Assembly: GCA_016789785.1 (NCBI GenBank)
Contig: JAEUQE010000006.1
Coordinates: 1 to 64,000 of the forward strand
Direction of reading: 5' to 3'
DNA from: Bryobacterales bacterium
GTDB lineage: Bacteria > Acidobacteriota > Terriglobia > Bryobacterales > Bryobacteraceae
DNA length: 64,000 bases
Of this stretch, positions 26,736 through 34,701 are shown one piece after another. Under the pieces are notes generated by a model. That model had not been told where the DNA came from. It saw only the letters and a list, made by a program, of their open reading frames with translations, and made no database searches. Position numbers and translations under genes: made by a program. Within the stretch, counting starts at the first letter, position 1, and the number at the start of each line of letters is the position of its first letter.

Positions 26736-26956
26736 TGGGTGGCTCCGTTTCTGGTCGCGGAGGCTGGAGCAGACGCGGTTATATTTGCGCGTCCGTCCAA
26801 GTACGCCTGGAGGTCCAACTCGGAGACCCTGATCGTGCGGCGGCTAACGCGAGAGGCCCGAAGTTCGCCTGCTGCGATCAGTTTTCGCACCGTTGACCGA
26901 GCGCACTGCAGCTTCGCGCTCACCTGTGCAACCGAAAGTAGTTTTGGAACTGCCAT
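26732..26956 (-). CDS. Excisionase-like helix-turn-helix protein
   Basis: A 74-residue protein starting at the ATG at 26956. LLSVAQVSAKLQCARSTVRKLIAAGELRASRVSRRTIRVSELDLQAYL is the MerR/excisionase-type winged HTH (HTH_17 form). It is first in the leftward early operon, directly below the cluster of ACGGTCA/TGACCGT repeats. It may act as excisionase, as a regulator, or as a replication-control protein. A longer frame to 27034 reads into the repeat cluster and is unlikely to be used. Confidence 0.75.
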   Translation of the reverse strand: MAVPKLLSVAQVSAKLQCARSTVRKLIAAGELRASRVSRRTIRVSELDLQAYLDGRANITASAPASATRNGATQ

Positions 26957-26992
26957 GTTCCCGTCTCGATTTCGATTTTCCGGGTGGCTGCG

Positions 26993-27165
26993 ACGGTCAA
27001 TATGTTGCCCGAGCCGGTTTTTCGACGGGGACAATGGCCTTGACGGGGGAAAACGGTCAGGACGGTTTTGACCGTTTTATTGTCTGGAAGTGATTGAGAA
27101 GACAGGCCGACCAACGGGCAACATTGACCGTTCTTGACCGTCGCTCTACTGCGGTTGTGACCGTT
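26993..27165. promoter_or_regulatory. Cluster of ACGGTCA / TGACCGT repeats (operators or iterons)
   Basis: Within 175 bp the octamer ACGGTCA(A/G) or its complement TTGACCGT occurs at 26993, 27053, 27069, 27124, 27134 and 27158. Two of them form an inverted repeat at 27052-27076 (AACGGTCA, 9-bp spacer, TGACCGTT), and those at 27124 and 27134 are direct repeats 10 bp apart. The cluster is in the gap between the early operon and the stop codon of the Argonaute-partner gene. It could be a repressor binding region for the early promoter or an iteron-type replication origin next to the primase/helicase genes. Confidence 0.65.
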
Positions 27166-28150
27166 TTTTTACGACGTCGCGGGACAGCGGGTATCCCTCC
27201 GCCTTCCTGATACGATCCAGGCAGCTCTTTGCTGCATCGGTTCCAGCATCGAGTCCTTCGGCGTGCAACACCTTCTTAGGGCTCGCTTCCTTCATGATCT
27301 CGGCGTTTGTCAGCGTTCGGAACCGTTCCGCTCCGATGGCGTTGCGCAGGCGCTTGTCCCGATCGGAGAGTGCATGGCGACCTTCTGGAGCGTGATGGAT
27401 TACGTTTCGACCCACTGCTGGTACAACGGTTTGGACAATCGCTTCCACTGCAGCAAGGCGCAGCGCGGCCTGGTCGCAGGACAACTCGTGCGGCAGCTCA
27501 CGTACTGTCAATGCGAGCACACGTTCGCCATCCTGATCACCTGGACTGCCGGTGCCAGTTTCGATTACGCCCTTCGCGGTAAGCGCTATACGAGCGTCAG
27601 CGCAGGCGGGCGACAGGGGCATTGAGAGCTTGAGCGGACTTCCGAGTTGGCCATCTGCCGCCGCAAAGAGGCAACGCTGCCAATCCTCCGTGCATCTTCC
27701 TTCGTAGCTGTTCTTCAAAAATTTCGAGAGCCACTTCACGACGTCACTTGTGAGTTCCGTGTCGGCAATTGCCTTCGTTCCAAGGACCACCCCGAGAATG
27801 CCGACGGCGTCCGAACAGAACGCCGCCGGCACCTCGTCAATCACGACCTCTCGGCCGATCTGTCTACGCAGCCCCTTCTTAAGGGCCGACGTCTGCACAC
27901 CGCCAAGAATCCCTGCACTGGCTCCGAATCCCAGGATCGCGACCGTCTGGAAATCCTGAAGCGCCCCCTCTCTTTCGGCTGCTGCGCTTGCAAGAGAGGC
28001 GAGTTCGCCGCCGGGCTTGGTATTGCCCAACAACCATCCCGCGAAGGCTTTGCTCAATTCCGGGCGTTCGGCGTCCGTCACTCGCCTCTGGAGAGCCGCT
28101 CGGGCATCCGATAGCAGGAATTCCGAAGTGGCGGACGTCACAGGAACCAT
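27146..28150 (-). CDS. Unknown protein encoded in an operon with the Argonaute (candidate effector)
   Basis: A 334-residue protein of no family I recognise. It starts 13 bp inside the end of the Argonaute gene, so translation is coupled. Two Gly/Ala-rich hydrophobic stretches (residues 69-85, TVAILGFGASAGILGGV, and 114-127, DAVGILGVVLGTKA) could pair as membrane segments or form a nucleotide-binding core. The C-terminal 70 residues are basic and helical (RLRNAIGAERFRTLTNAEIMKE, KSCLDRIRKAEGY). No nuclease, SIR2 or TIR motif is seen. Inactive long Argonautes of the long-B group are known to act with an adjacent effector (nuclease, SIR2 or membrane protein); position makes this gene the likely effector here. 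Confidence 0.55.
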   Translation of the reverse strand: MVPVTSATSEFLLSDARAALQRRVTDAERPELSKAFAGWLLGNTKPGGELASLASAAAEREGALQDFQTVAILGFGASAGILGGVQTSALKKGLRRQIGREVVIDEVPAAFCSDAVGILGVVLGTKAIADTELTSDVVKWLSKFLKNSYEGRCTEDWQRCLFAAADGQLGSPLKLSMPLSPACADARIALTAKGVIETGTGSPGDQDGERVLALTVRELPHELSCDQAALRLAAVEAIVQTVVPAVGRNVIHHAPEGRHALSDRDKRLRNAIGAERFRTLTNAEIMKEASPKKVLHAEGLDAGTDAAKSCLDRIRKAEGYPLSRDVVKKRSQPQ

Positions 28151-30543
28151 CGAGTCCTTCCAATGCGGCCCAACATCACTTCAGGGTTCCAGCGATCTAG
28201 AAGCGACAGGTGACCGAGCGCGCTCGCAATTAGATTCGAGTATTGGATTGTCACCGGGACCGAGGACGGGAGGAAAGTGCGCCACGAGTGACACGAGAAC
28301 GCGAACACCTGTCTGGTCAGGTACGTCATGTCCGTGAAGGTGGAGTCTCGATGCAGGCTTAGGAGCAGTGGGCGAGGCGTGCCGTCCTGTGGGCGCTTGA
28401 CCTCCCGTGGTCCCGTTAGAGACAGCAGCACCTCCCTTTTACCGAGTTCCATGTACCGAGATCTCTCCGGCGCGTAGGCTCCCTTATGGCCCCTCGCTTC
28501 GGGGTCGTAGGTGCCGCCTTGGCTTTTGTCGAAAAGGATGAACGGATGTTGCTCGCTCAGTTGGAGGAAAGCGTATTCGACATCGTAGTCTCCAAGATCG
28601 CTGATGACCCCTTTGATGGACTCCACCTCCTCCGCACTGAACCGCTTGAACATGGCGTGGAACACCAAACGGACCGGGTCCTTTGGTTGCCAGTTCAAAT
28701 CCTGCCTAACCTTCAGAACGGCGGCTCGAAGTGTTTCGAGCAGCGCGGTCCGGTATTCGTCTGTGGGTACGGCCTTTGAGAGGTTCGATAGATGGTAATT
28801 GCCGTCGCCGGTAAAAACGGTCGTGACGCCCACATAACGTTCATGCTCTCCCAAACGACCCTCGCCAACGTTGGCACATCCGAGACCGATCACCAACTCG
28901 TGCGCGATGGCCGGATTTGCTTTCAGAAGCCAAGGTATGCCGTTTAGCTTCGCGTAGGTGGCGAGCCCCATCGTGTTAAGCACGAAGACGAGGTCTCGGT
29001 CGGGTTTCCGCGTCTTCTCGATCTGAAATTCCTGTACCGGAATCTGATGAGTGAGGAAACTGGCCTTGCTCGCGAAATAAGGATTGGACCGGGGAGGCAG
29101 GTCATGGAAGCATTCTTCGATTTGGACGAACGCAAGGTCCCACCGATATCCCGTGCCATGCTTCTCAATCGCCCGTTGGCAAGCCTTCCTATATGACTCG
29201 ACGGAGTTGCCGTCTGCGGTGAAGAACTCGAACTGGAGGTCCTGAAGTGCATATTTCCGGCGAAAGCCCTTTTCGAAGTAGTTCGTCTGACGTTTGATAG
29301 GCCGGTTCGGGTCGCGCGATGGCGCCGGTGGTGGAAGAACGATACCCTGCGCGAATTTGTGCAGGAACTGCTCCACTTGGCCTTTCATGGACTGCTGGCA
29401 GACGACGGCGATCCTGGGCTGGTTGGGCGTGAACACCTGTGCTGTGTACGGTCCATTCTCATTCAAACCCCGCTCGTTCCAGATGTCGGTCTTCGAACGG
29501 TTCTGATCAAAAACGAAAACAGGCCGGGGGGCTTGTTCGAGAGTTGGAAACGATCCGTCGGCGTTGTCGAGAAGCGCACCAAACGTGAAGGGCACTCCCG
29601 GAACCATCTCGTGCTGCTGTTTCCCAAGAAAAGCGAGGGTCCTCTTAATGCGATCGAGCCGATTAGGACCATGCCTCAACGCAGCCCGCTTGCGATCGAG
29701 AAGGTCAGCGACCTGTGGTGCACGATCCCTGAAGATATGCGCCAGGCAGTCCGCGAAAGCGCGTTTTTCGGGCCACACTTCACTCGCTTCGACCGATTCG
29801 ATCCCGTCTCGGGAATCCGTCAGGACAAGCCGAGAGCCGTCTCTTTCCCTAACGCGCCCAACCAACTCGAATTGCGGCGCGATGCGCGTATCATCGCTCT
29901 GGCGGCGTCGGCCTACGTACAGGCCTTCGAGCGAGATTCCGTCCTCCATTAGTTCCCACGCCGTGTGCTCGATCAGTCGGGTTGTTCGAACATCAACGAT
30001 CGCGGCGATAAACGGCTCCTTTTTCAAGAAGTAGAGGGGCCGGATTGCCACTTCGTATAGGAGTCGAAGCGCAAGCCAGTCGGGAGCCGAGATCCCCGGA
30101 AGCTCGTGAAGGAGATCGTCACGCGCGATGAACCGCATTGGCTCGTAGCTCAAGACGGTCCGACCCATTCCTGAAAGGTAGGTCAGCAGCGCGTTCCGGA
30201 CGAGCGCAGCCGTCAGGCCCAGATGTTCCCTCGGACGAATTGTCTTGCCTTCCCCGAGGAGAGGGACGTCTTTGACGACCGACACGGCCATGATGGTGTC
30301 CGCACCTTCGCGCCGAAAGACATGCGTACCGTTATGGTCTCGTCGAAGCTGCTCAAGGACCTGCTCACCGTCAGCGCCGTAGGGCAGTTGGCCGACAGTG
30401 ATCTCGGTGTCATCAAACTGAACGGGCGAAAAGTTCAAAACCAGGTTTGCGGACGCCACCCGTGTCGTCCGCATCTCCTGCACTCCAAAACAGTTCTTCA
30501 ACATTTTGTTTGACCAGTGGCGGCCGGCCATGCTATAAAACAC
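28138..30543 (-). CDS. Prokaryotic Argonaute, long type, predicted catalytically inactive
   Basis: A protein of up to 801 residues; ATG codons at 30474 and 30504 are alternative starts, the first with AGGAG directly before it. Residues 25-270 are N and PAZ-like, and 340-520 the MID domain with Y489, K493 and Q504 (YFASKASFL...IPVQ), the 5'-end-binding pattern. From 545 runs the PIWI domain (LVIGLGCANVGEG, GVTTVFTGDGNYHLSN, LVFHAMFKRFSAEEVESIK, CHSWRTFLPSSVPVTIQYSNLIASALG). The first catalytic Asp (usual IGxDxG) is Gly555, and the RDG-type Asp in the 'LVFHAMFKR' strand is missing, so the DEDX tetrad is broken. This is typical of long-B Argonautes, which use guide RNA to recognise invader DNA and trigger an associated effector. 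Confidence 0.82.
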   Translation of the reverse strand: MFYSMAGRHWSNKMLKNCFGVQEMRTTRVASANLVLNFSPVQFDDTEITVGQLPYGADGEQVLEQLRRDHNGTHVFRREGADTIMAVSVVKDVPLLGEGKTIRPREHLGLTAALVRNALLTYLSGMGRTVLSYEPMRFIARDDLLHELPGISAPDWLALRLLYEVAIRPLYFLKKEPFIAAIVDVRTTRLIEHTAWELMEDGISLEGLYVGRRRQSDDTRIAPQFELVGRVRERDGSRLVLTDSRDGIESVEASEVWPEKRAFADCLAHIFRDRAPQVADLLDRKRAALRHGPNRLDRIKRTLAFLGKQQHEMVPGVPFTFGALLDNADGSFPTLEQAPRPVFVFDQNRSKTDIWNERGLNENGPYTAQVFTPNQPRIAVVCQQSMKGQVEQFLHKFAQGIVLPPPAPSRDPNRPIKRQTNYFEKGFRRKYALQDLQFEFFTADGNSVESYRKACQRAIEKHGTGYRWDLAFVQIEECFHDLPPRSNPYFASKASFLTHQIPVQEFQIEKTRKPDRDLVFVLNTMGLATYAKLNGIPWLLKANPAIAHELVIGLGCANVGEGRLGEHERYVGVTTVFTGDGNYHLSNLSKAVPTDEYRTALLETLRAAVLKVRQDLNWQPKDPVRLVFHAMFKRFSAEEVESIKGVISDLGDYDVEYAFLQLSEQHPFILFDKSQGGTYDPEARGHKGAYAPERSRYMELGKREVLLSLTGPREVKRPQDGTPRPLLLSLHRDSTFTDMTYLTRQVFAFSCHSWRTFLPSSVPVTIQYSNLIASALGHLSLLDRWNPEVMLGRIGRTRWFL

Positions 30544-30553
30544 TAAGAGCGTT

Positions 30554-30568
30554 GATCACGCCGTGATC
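30554..30568. promoter_or_regulatory. 15-bp palindrome between Argonaute and MerR-like genes
   Basis: GATCACG-C-CGTGATC, a perfect inverted repeat around one base, lies 10 bp upstream of the Argonaute open frame in the divergent intergenic region. It is a candidate operator for the divergently encoded MerR-like protein or another regulator of the Argonaute operon. Palindromic symmetry is the only evidence. Confidence 0.5.
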
Positions 30569-30717
30569 CTTTGCTCCGTGCAGCCCCTGGCCTCGCAAAC
30601 CGTGGCTCCACGAAACGCGCGCTATTGTGTTGGGCCGCTCAACGGCGGCCCGTGGCGGGCGGTCGCTACTTCTACTCCTTCGATTGAATTTTTTGCCAAG
30701 CCACCCCTCTGGGCGAT

Positions 30718-30745
30718 TTGGAGAAACTGCAGCTTACATTATAGT
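30718..30745 (+). promoter_or_regulatory. Sigma70-like promoter for the MerR-like gene, with downstream direct repeats
   Basis: TTGGAG and TATAGT are separated by 16 bp, so transcription should begin near 30752. Just downstream the 12-mer TGAACTGTGCTA occurs twice (30755-30766 and 30784-30795), 29 bp apart. These may be binding sites for autoregulation. The predicted transcript start makes the GTG at 30761 too close to be a good start codon and favours the GTG at 30806. Confidence 0.5.
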
Positions 30746-30805
30746 CGAGTTCAGTGAACTGTGCTATCTCAAGAACAGCGCACTGAACTGTGCTACAAAT
30801 GGAAT

Positions 30806-31303
30806 GTGGCTCAGATCAAGGACAGCTTTTCCACGGGAGAGGCCGTTCACATTACTGGCGTGTCCTTTCGCAACATCGACTACTGGGCGCGAACGAAGTT
30901 CATCGTCCCGAGCGTCGCGGAGGCCAAAGGTACCGGGACGGAACGTAGGTATTCCTTCTCTGACCTGCTTGCACTTCGAGTTGCGAGGGAACTGCGCGAA
31001 GCCGGAGTATCGACACAATCCCTACGCCGCGTTGTGGACTTCCTGCGAACGCGAAAGGGGTTGATCAATCCACTTGCAGAGTGCCGCCTCATCGTCACCG
31101 GTACTGATGTCCAGGTAGCGACCAGCCCAGAGAAAGTCATGAGCGCGCTGTCGAAGCCCGGTCAGACTTCCTTCGCCTTTGTGTTCGACCTGGCTCGAAC
31201 CGTTGACGCGATGAGGGCTGAGATCGAGACACGCGAACGCAAGCCGCCGGCCCGCGCCGCGGCCCTTCAATCCCGCACTCGCGCCGGGCGACGCGCAGTT
31301 TAA
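30806..31303 (+). CDS. MerR-like regulator upstream of DISARM
   Basis: A 165-residue DNA-binding protein (180 if the GTG at 30761 is used). The N-terminal winged HTH of the MerR type reads STGEAVHITGVSFRNIDYWARTKFIVPSVAEAKGTGTERRYSFSDLLALRVARELREAGVS, with the typical Y-W and R-R-Y-S-F-x-D-L signature. Then follows a short helix (LRRVVDFLRTR), a small domain and a basic, Ala-rich tail. There is no Cys-based metal sensor. It lies between the divergent Argonaute operon and the DISARM genes, 95 bp before drmD. It is therefore a good candidate to control one or both defence systems. Confidence 0.75.
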   Translation: MAQIKDSFSTGEAVHITGVSFRNIDYWARTKFIVPSVAEAKGTGTERRYSFSDLLALRVARELREAGVSTQSLRRVVDFLRTRKGLINPLAECRLIVTGTDVQVATSPEKVMSALSKPGQTSFAFVFDLARTVDAMRAEIETRERKPPARAAALQSRTRAGRRAV

Positions 31304-31320
31304 AGGACTCGGCCCACCGC

Positions 31321-31370
31321 CACACCGTGCTGGTGTGTGCGCTGTCATGCAGAGAAGCGTTATATTTACT
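31321..31370 (+). promoter_or_regulatory. Possible leader/promoter of the DISARM operon
   Basis: The 95-bp gap before drmD holds an inverted repeat CACACC-gtgct-GGTGTG (31321-31337) and an AT-rich TATATTTAC block (31361-31369) about 30 bp before the drmD ATG. Either a weak operon promoter or only a leader; no good -35 box is seen. Confidence 0.3.
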
Positions 31371-31398
31371 CTTCGGACAGAAATGTTTCCCTTTCGGC

Positions 31399-34300
31399 AT
31401 GAGGACACGCGGCCACACTCCGGAGCTTGGTCAGATCGTAGCGGTCCGCCAGCGCCTCTATCTTGTTGAACAAGCAGTCCCTCCAGTGAATCCGGGGGAC
31501 TCAGCGCTGATCCGTTTGTCCTGCGTGGATGACGATGCCCAGGGGCAGCCCCTCGAGGTGCTCTGGCAGCGTGAATTGGACGCTCAGATTGTCAGTGGTG
31601 AAGCGTGGGATTCCATCGCGAGCCGTGGCTTCGACCCTCCACAGCGGTTCGCCGCCTACCTGAATACCCTTCGCTGGAACTGTGTCACTTCGACCGATCC
31701 CAACTTGCTCCAGTCACCCTTTCGGGCCGGTATTCGCCTCGATCCTTACCAGCTTGAACCGTTGCGCAAGGCCCTGCGCCTGCCGCGCGTGAACCTGTTC
31801 ATCGCCGACGACGTTGGACTCGGTAAGACCATCGAGGCCGGCCTGATCGCGCGTGAACTCCTCCTGCGGAAGAAGGTTCGAGAGATCGTGGTGGCATGCC
31901 CGCCATCGATGCTTCTTCAATGGCGCGACGAACTTGATGCCCGCTTCGGCCTGCGGTTCGAGATCCTGGACAAGGACTACGTTCAGAGTGTCCGCCGCGA
32001 ACGTGGGTTCGGCGTCAACCCGTGGACTGCTCACTCGAGATTCCTGGTTTCGCACCGGCTCCTAATCGACGAGTCCTACGCTGGCCCGCTACGTGATTGG
32101 CTCGGCACGTTTCGCGCCGGCAGCCTTCTCATACTGGACGAGGCTCACCACGCTGCGCCCTCAAGCGGCCAGCGATACGCCATCGACTCCCATATTACGC
32201 GGGCGATCCGCGACCTCGCACCGCGTTTCGAGCACCGGCTGTTTCTATCAGCAACTCCGCACAACGGTCACTCCAACAGCTTCTCCGCACTGTTGGAGAT
32301 CCTCGATCCTCAGCGATTCTGCCGGGGCGTGAAGGCCAGCAAGAAAATGCTGGACGACATCATGGTGCGGCGCCTCAAGGATGATCTCCGCCAGATCGTC
32401 GGTGGGTTCCCCAAACGCGAAGTTCCGCAGGTAGACATCGACGGCCTGCCGGAGGATGCCCCGGAGTTACGTTTGACCGCTCTCCTCGACGAGTACCGCA
32501 AATTACGAGAGCAGCGGCTCAGCGGTGAGATGCGCCGGACGCAGACCGCGTCCGGCCTACTGATCTGTGGCCTGCAGCAGCGGCTCTTCTCGTCGATCGA
32601 GGCCTTCTCGCGCACGCTTCGCGTTCACCGGCGGACGGTTCGTCGCCAGTGGGAGGCTGCCCAGGCAGGGGAAACTCAGGCCGCAGCAAAGAGAAGCGCG
32701 GCGCTGCCCCGTATGGACTTACTCCTGGACGGTATCGGCGCAGATGACGATCGCGCCGCTTTACCCGAACAGGAGTTGGCGGCTGAAGAGGACGCACAGG
32801 TGACAGCGGTCTCCGAGGCCACGGTCGGCCCATCCAATACGACAGCGACTCTTGAACTGTTCGAACGTGAGCAGAAACTGCTGGACACCATGACCGAGAT
32901 CGCGGAATCGAGCCGCGCTCTACCCGATGCGCGTGTTAGGAAGCTCATCGAATGGATTCGCAAGAACATGTGCCCGGATCTCCCATCGGCCGGCGCGAAG
33001 TGGAATGAGATGCGCGTCATCGTGTTCACTGAGTGGGAAGACACCAGGCGATACCTTCAGCAACAGATCAACGCCGCGATCGCCGAGACCGACCGAGCTT
33101 CCGAACGGATGGCTGTGTACTGCGGATCGACGCCATCGAAGCGGACTGAAGGAGATGAGTCGCGGGTACTTGATCGCGAGAGCATCAAAGCCGCTTTCAA
33201 CACGGACCCGGCGCGCCATCCTCTGCGCATCCTGATTGCCACAGACGCCGCCCGCGAGGGACTGAACTTGCAGGCACACTGTTGGAATCTTTTCCACTTC
33301 GATGTTCCCTGGAATCCGAGCCGGATGGAGCAACGCAACGGGCGCATCGACCGCAAGCTGCAGCCCAACCCGGAAGTGTACTGCCACTACTTCTTCTACA
33401 GGCAGCGTCCCGAGGATCGTATTCTCGCCGCCCTCGTCCGAAAGACGAAAACCATCCGCAAGGAACTCGGCAGCTTGGCCCAGGTCATCGATGGACGGCT
33501 CGACGCCGTCATGAAGACCGGCATTCGCCGCGCGGACATCGATCTGCTGGAGAACGAAATTGAAACCGCCGATCTGGACCAGAGCGCGAGAGAAGCCGTC
33601 GAGGAGGAACTCGAGGCCACGCGAGAGCGGCAACTCGATTTGCGAAAACAGATCGACCGGCTGCGCGGGATGCTCGCCGATTCGCAGAAAGCCATTGGTC
33701 TCTCGCAGGACCATTTCCGCTCCGCGATCTCTTGCGCCCTGCAAATCCTTGGCGCTGAACCGCTGAAGTCTTCAGCAAACGGGGCCTTGAAGGAGTCGGA
33801 CTGCTCCGTCTTTCCTGCCCTCGATCAACGTCCTGGCGCGGACCCAACTTGGGCTGAGACTATGGACAGCCTCCGCGCGCCGCGTCCCCGCGATCAGAAG
33901 TTTTGGGACTGGCGGCGAACTTCTCCGATCCGACCAGTCGTGTTCGAGGATCCGGGCGTTGTGACTGAAGAGGTCGTTCAGCTTCACCTCGAACACCGCG
34001 TTGTCCAAAGGCTACTGGCCCGTTTCACAGCACAGGGCTTCGTCCATCATGATCTTTCGCGGGCCTGCATGGCGCAGTCGAGCGATGCGATTCCGCGCGT
34101 TCTGCTCATCGGTCGTCTGGCACTGTACGGGCCGGGTGCGGCTCGGCTGCATGAAGAACTCATCCCGGTCACGGCCCGTTGGACCGATCAAGCGATCCGG
34201 CGGGGTACGCTCACGCCCTACGGCCGCGAAGCCGAAACGAAAACCCTTTCGCTGCTCGACTCGGCCCTTCTCCAAACGCACGCCCGTCCCATACCGGATG

Positions 34301-34698
34301 TGGTCGTTTCCCAGTTGCAGGCGAGTGCGCCGCGCGACGTTCGTGAGCTTTTGCCTCATCTGGAGGCACGTAGCGCCGAATACGCGAAAGACGCAATCGC
34401 CAGTCTCGCCAAGCGGGCCGAAGCTGAGGCCAAGGCGATGCGGGAGATCCTGGAGACGCAAAAGAAGCACATTGACGACACCGTCGCGAAGCACGATCGC
34501 GGCGGGCAGATGATGCTGGACTTCAGCGAGGAAGAGAAGCGCCAGCTTGAATCCAACCGGCGGTATTGGGGCCAACGCCTGGCAGCCCTCGAAGGCGAAC
34601 TGCGAACGGAACCGGACCGTATCCGAGAACTGTACGACGTACGGGCGCAGAGGATAGAACCTGTCGGCCTGATCTACTTGTGGCCGACCGCGGGGTAA
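31399..34698 (+). CDS. drmD: DISARM SNF2-family helicase DrmD
   Basis: A 1099-residue SF2 ATPase of the SNF2/RapA-like class. Motif I DDVGLGKTIEAG near residue 136, DEAH box ILDEAHHAAPSSG near 246, SATPHNGH near 293, an insertion of about 230 residues with charged helices, then DAAREGLNLQ and MEQRNGRIDRKLQP (motif VI) near 645. The C-terminus (from about 700) is helical with coiled-coil-like stretches. The ATG at 31399 starts the conserved MRTRGHTPELGQIVAVRQRLYLVE; the upstream ATG at 31327 adds residues of unlikely use. It is the first gene of the class 1 DISARM order and is followed 3 bp later by the methylase. In DISARM the helicase set blocks incoming phage DNA. Confidence 0.9.
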   Translation: MRTRGHTPELGQIVAVRQRLYLVEQAVPPVNPGDSALIRLSCVDDDAQGQPLEVLWQRELDAQIVSGEAWDSIASRGFDPPQRFAAYLNTLRWNCVTSTDPNLLQSPFRAGIRLDPYQLEPLRKALRLPRVNLFIADDVGLGKTIEAGLIARELLLRKKVREIVVACPPSMLLQWRDELDARFGLRFEILDKDYVQSVRRERGFGVNPWTAHSRFLVSHRLLIDESYAGPLRDWLGTFRAGSLLILDEAHHAAPSSGQRYAIDSHITRAIRDLAPRFEHRLFLSATPHNGHSNSFSALLEILDPQRFCRGVKASKKMLDDIMVRRLKDDLRQIVGGFPKREVPQVDIDGLPEDAPELRLTALLDEYRKLREQRLSGEMRRTQTASGLLICGLQQRLFSSIEAFSRTLRVHRRTVRRQWEAAQAGETQAAAKRSAALPRMDLLLDGIGADDDRAALPEQELAAEEDAQVTAVSEATVGPSNTTATLELFEREQKLLDTMTEIAESSRALPDARVRKLIEWIRKNMCPDLPSAGAKWNEMRVIVFTEWEDTRRYLQQQINAAIAETDRASERMAVYCGSTPSKRTEGDESRVLDRESIKAAFNTDPARHPLRILIATDAAREGLNLQAHCWNLFHFDVPWNPSRMEQRNGRIDRKLQPNPEVYCHYFFYRQRPEDRILAALVRKTKTIRKELGSLAQVIDGRLDAVMKTGIRRADIDLLENEIETADLDQSAREAVEEELEATRERQLDLRKQIDRLRGMLADSQKAIGLSQDHFRSAISCALQILGAEPLKSSANGALKESDCSVFPALDQRPGADPTWAETMDSLRAPRPRDQKFWDWRRTSPIRPVVFEDPGVVTEEVVQLHLEHRVVQRLLARFTAQGFVHHDLSRACMAQSSDAIPRVLLIGRLALYGPGAARLHEELIPVTARWTDQAIRRGTLTPYGREAETKTLSLLDSALLQTHARPIPDVVVSQLQASAPRDVRELLPHLEARSAEYAKDAIASLAKRAEAEAKAMREILETQKKHIDDTVAKHDRGGQMMLDFSEEEKRQLESNRRYWGQRLAALEGELRTEPDRIRELYDVRAQRIEPVGLIYLWPTAG

Positions 34699-34701
34699 CG
34701 G

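Noticed and set aside
18886..30543. TIR protein and Argonaute as one SPARTA-type system
   Set aside because: SPARTA pairs a short Argonaute with a TIR-APAZ protein in one operon. Here the Argonaute is long, the TIR protein has HEAT repeats rather than APAZ, and an integrase and replication genes lie between them.
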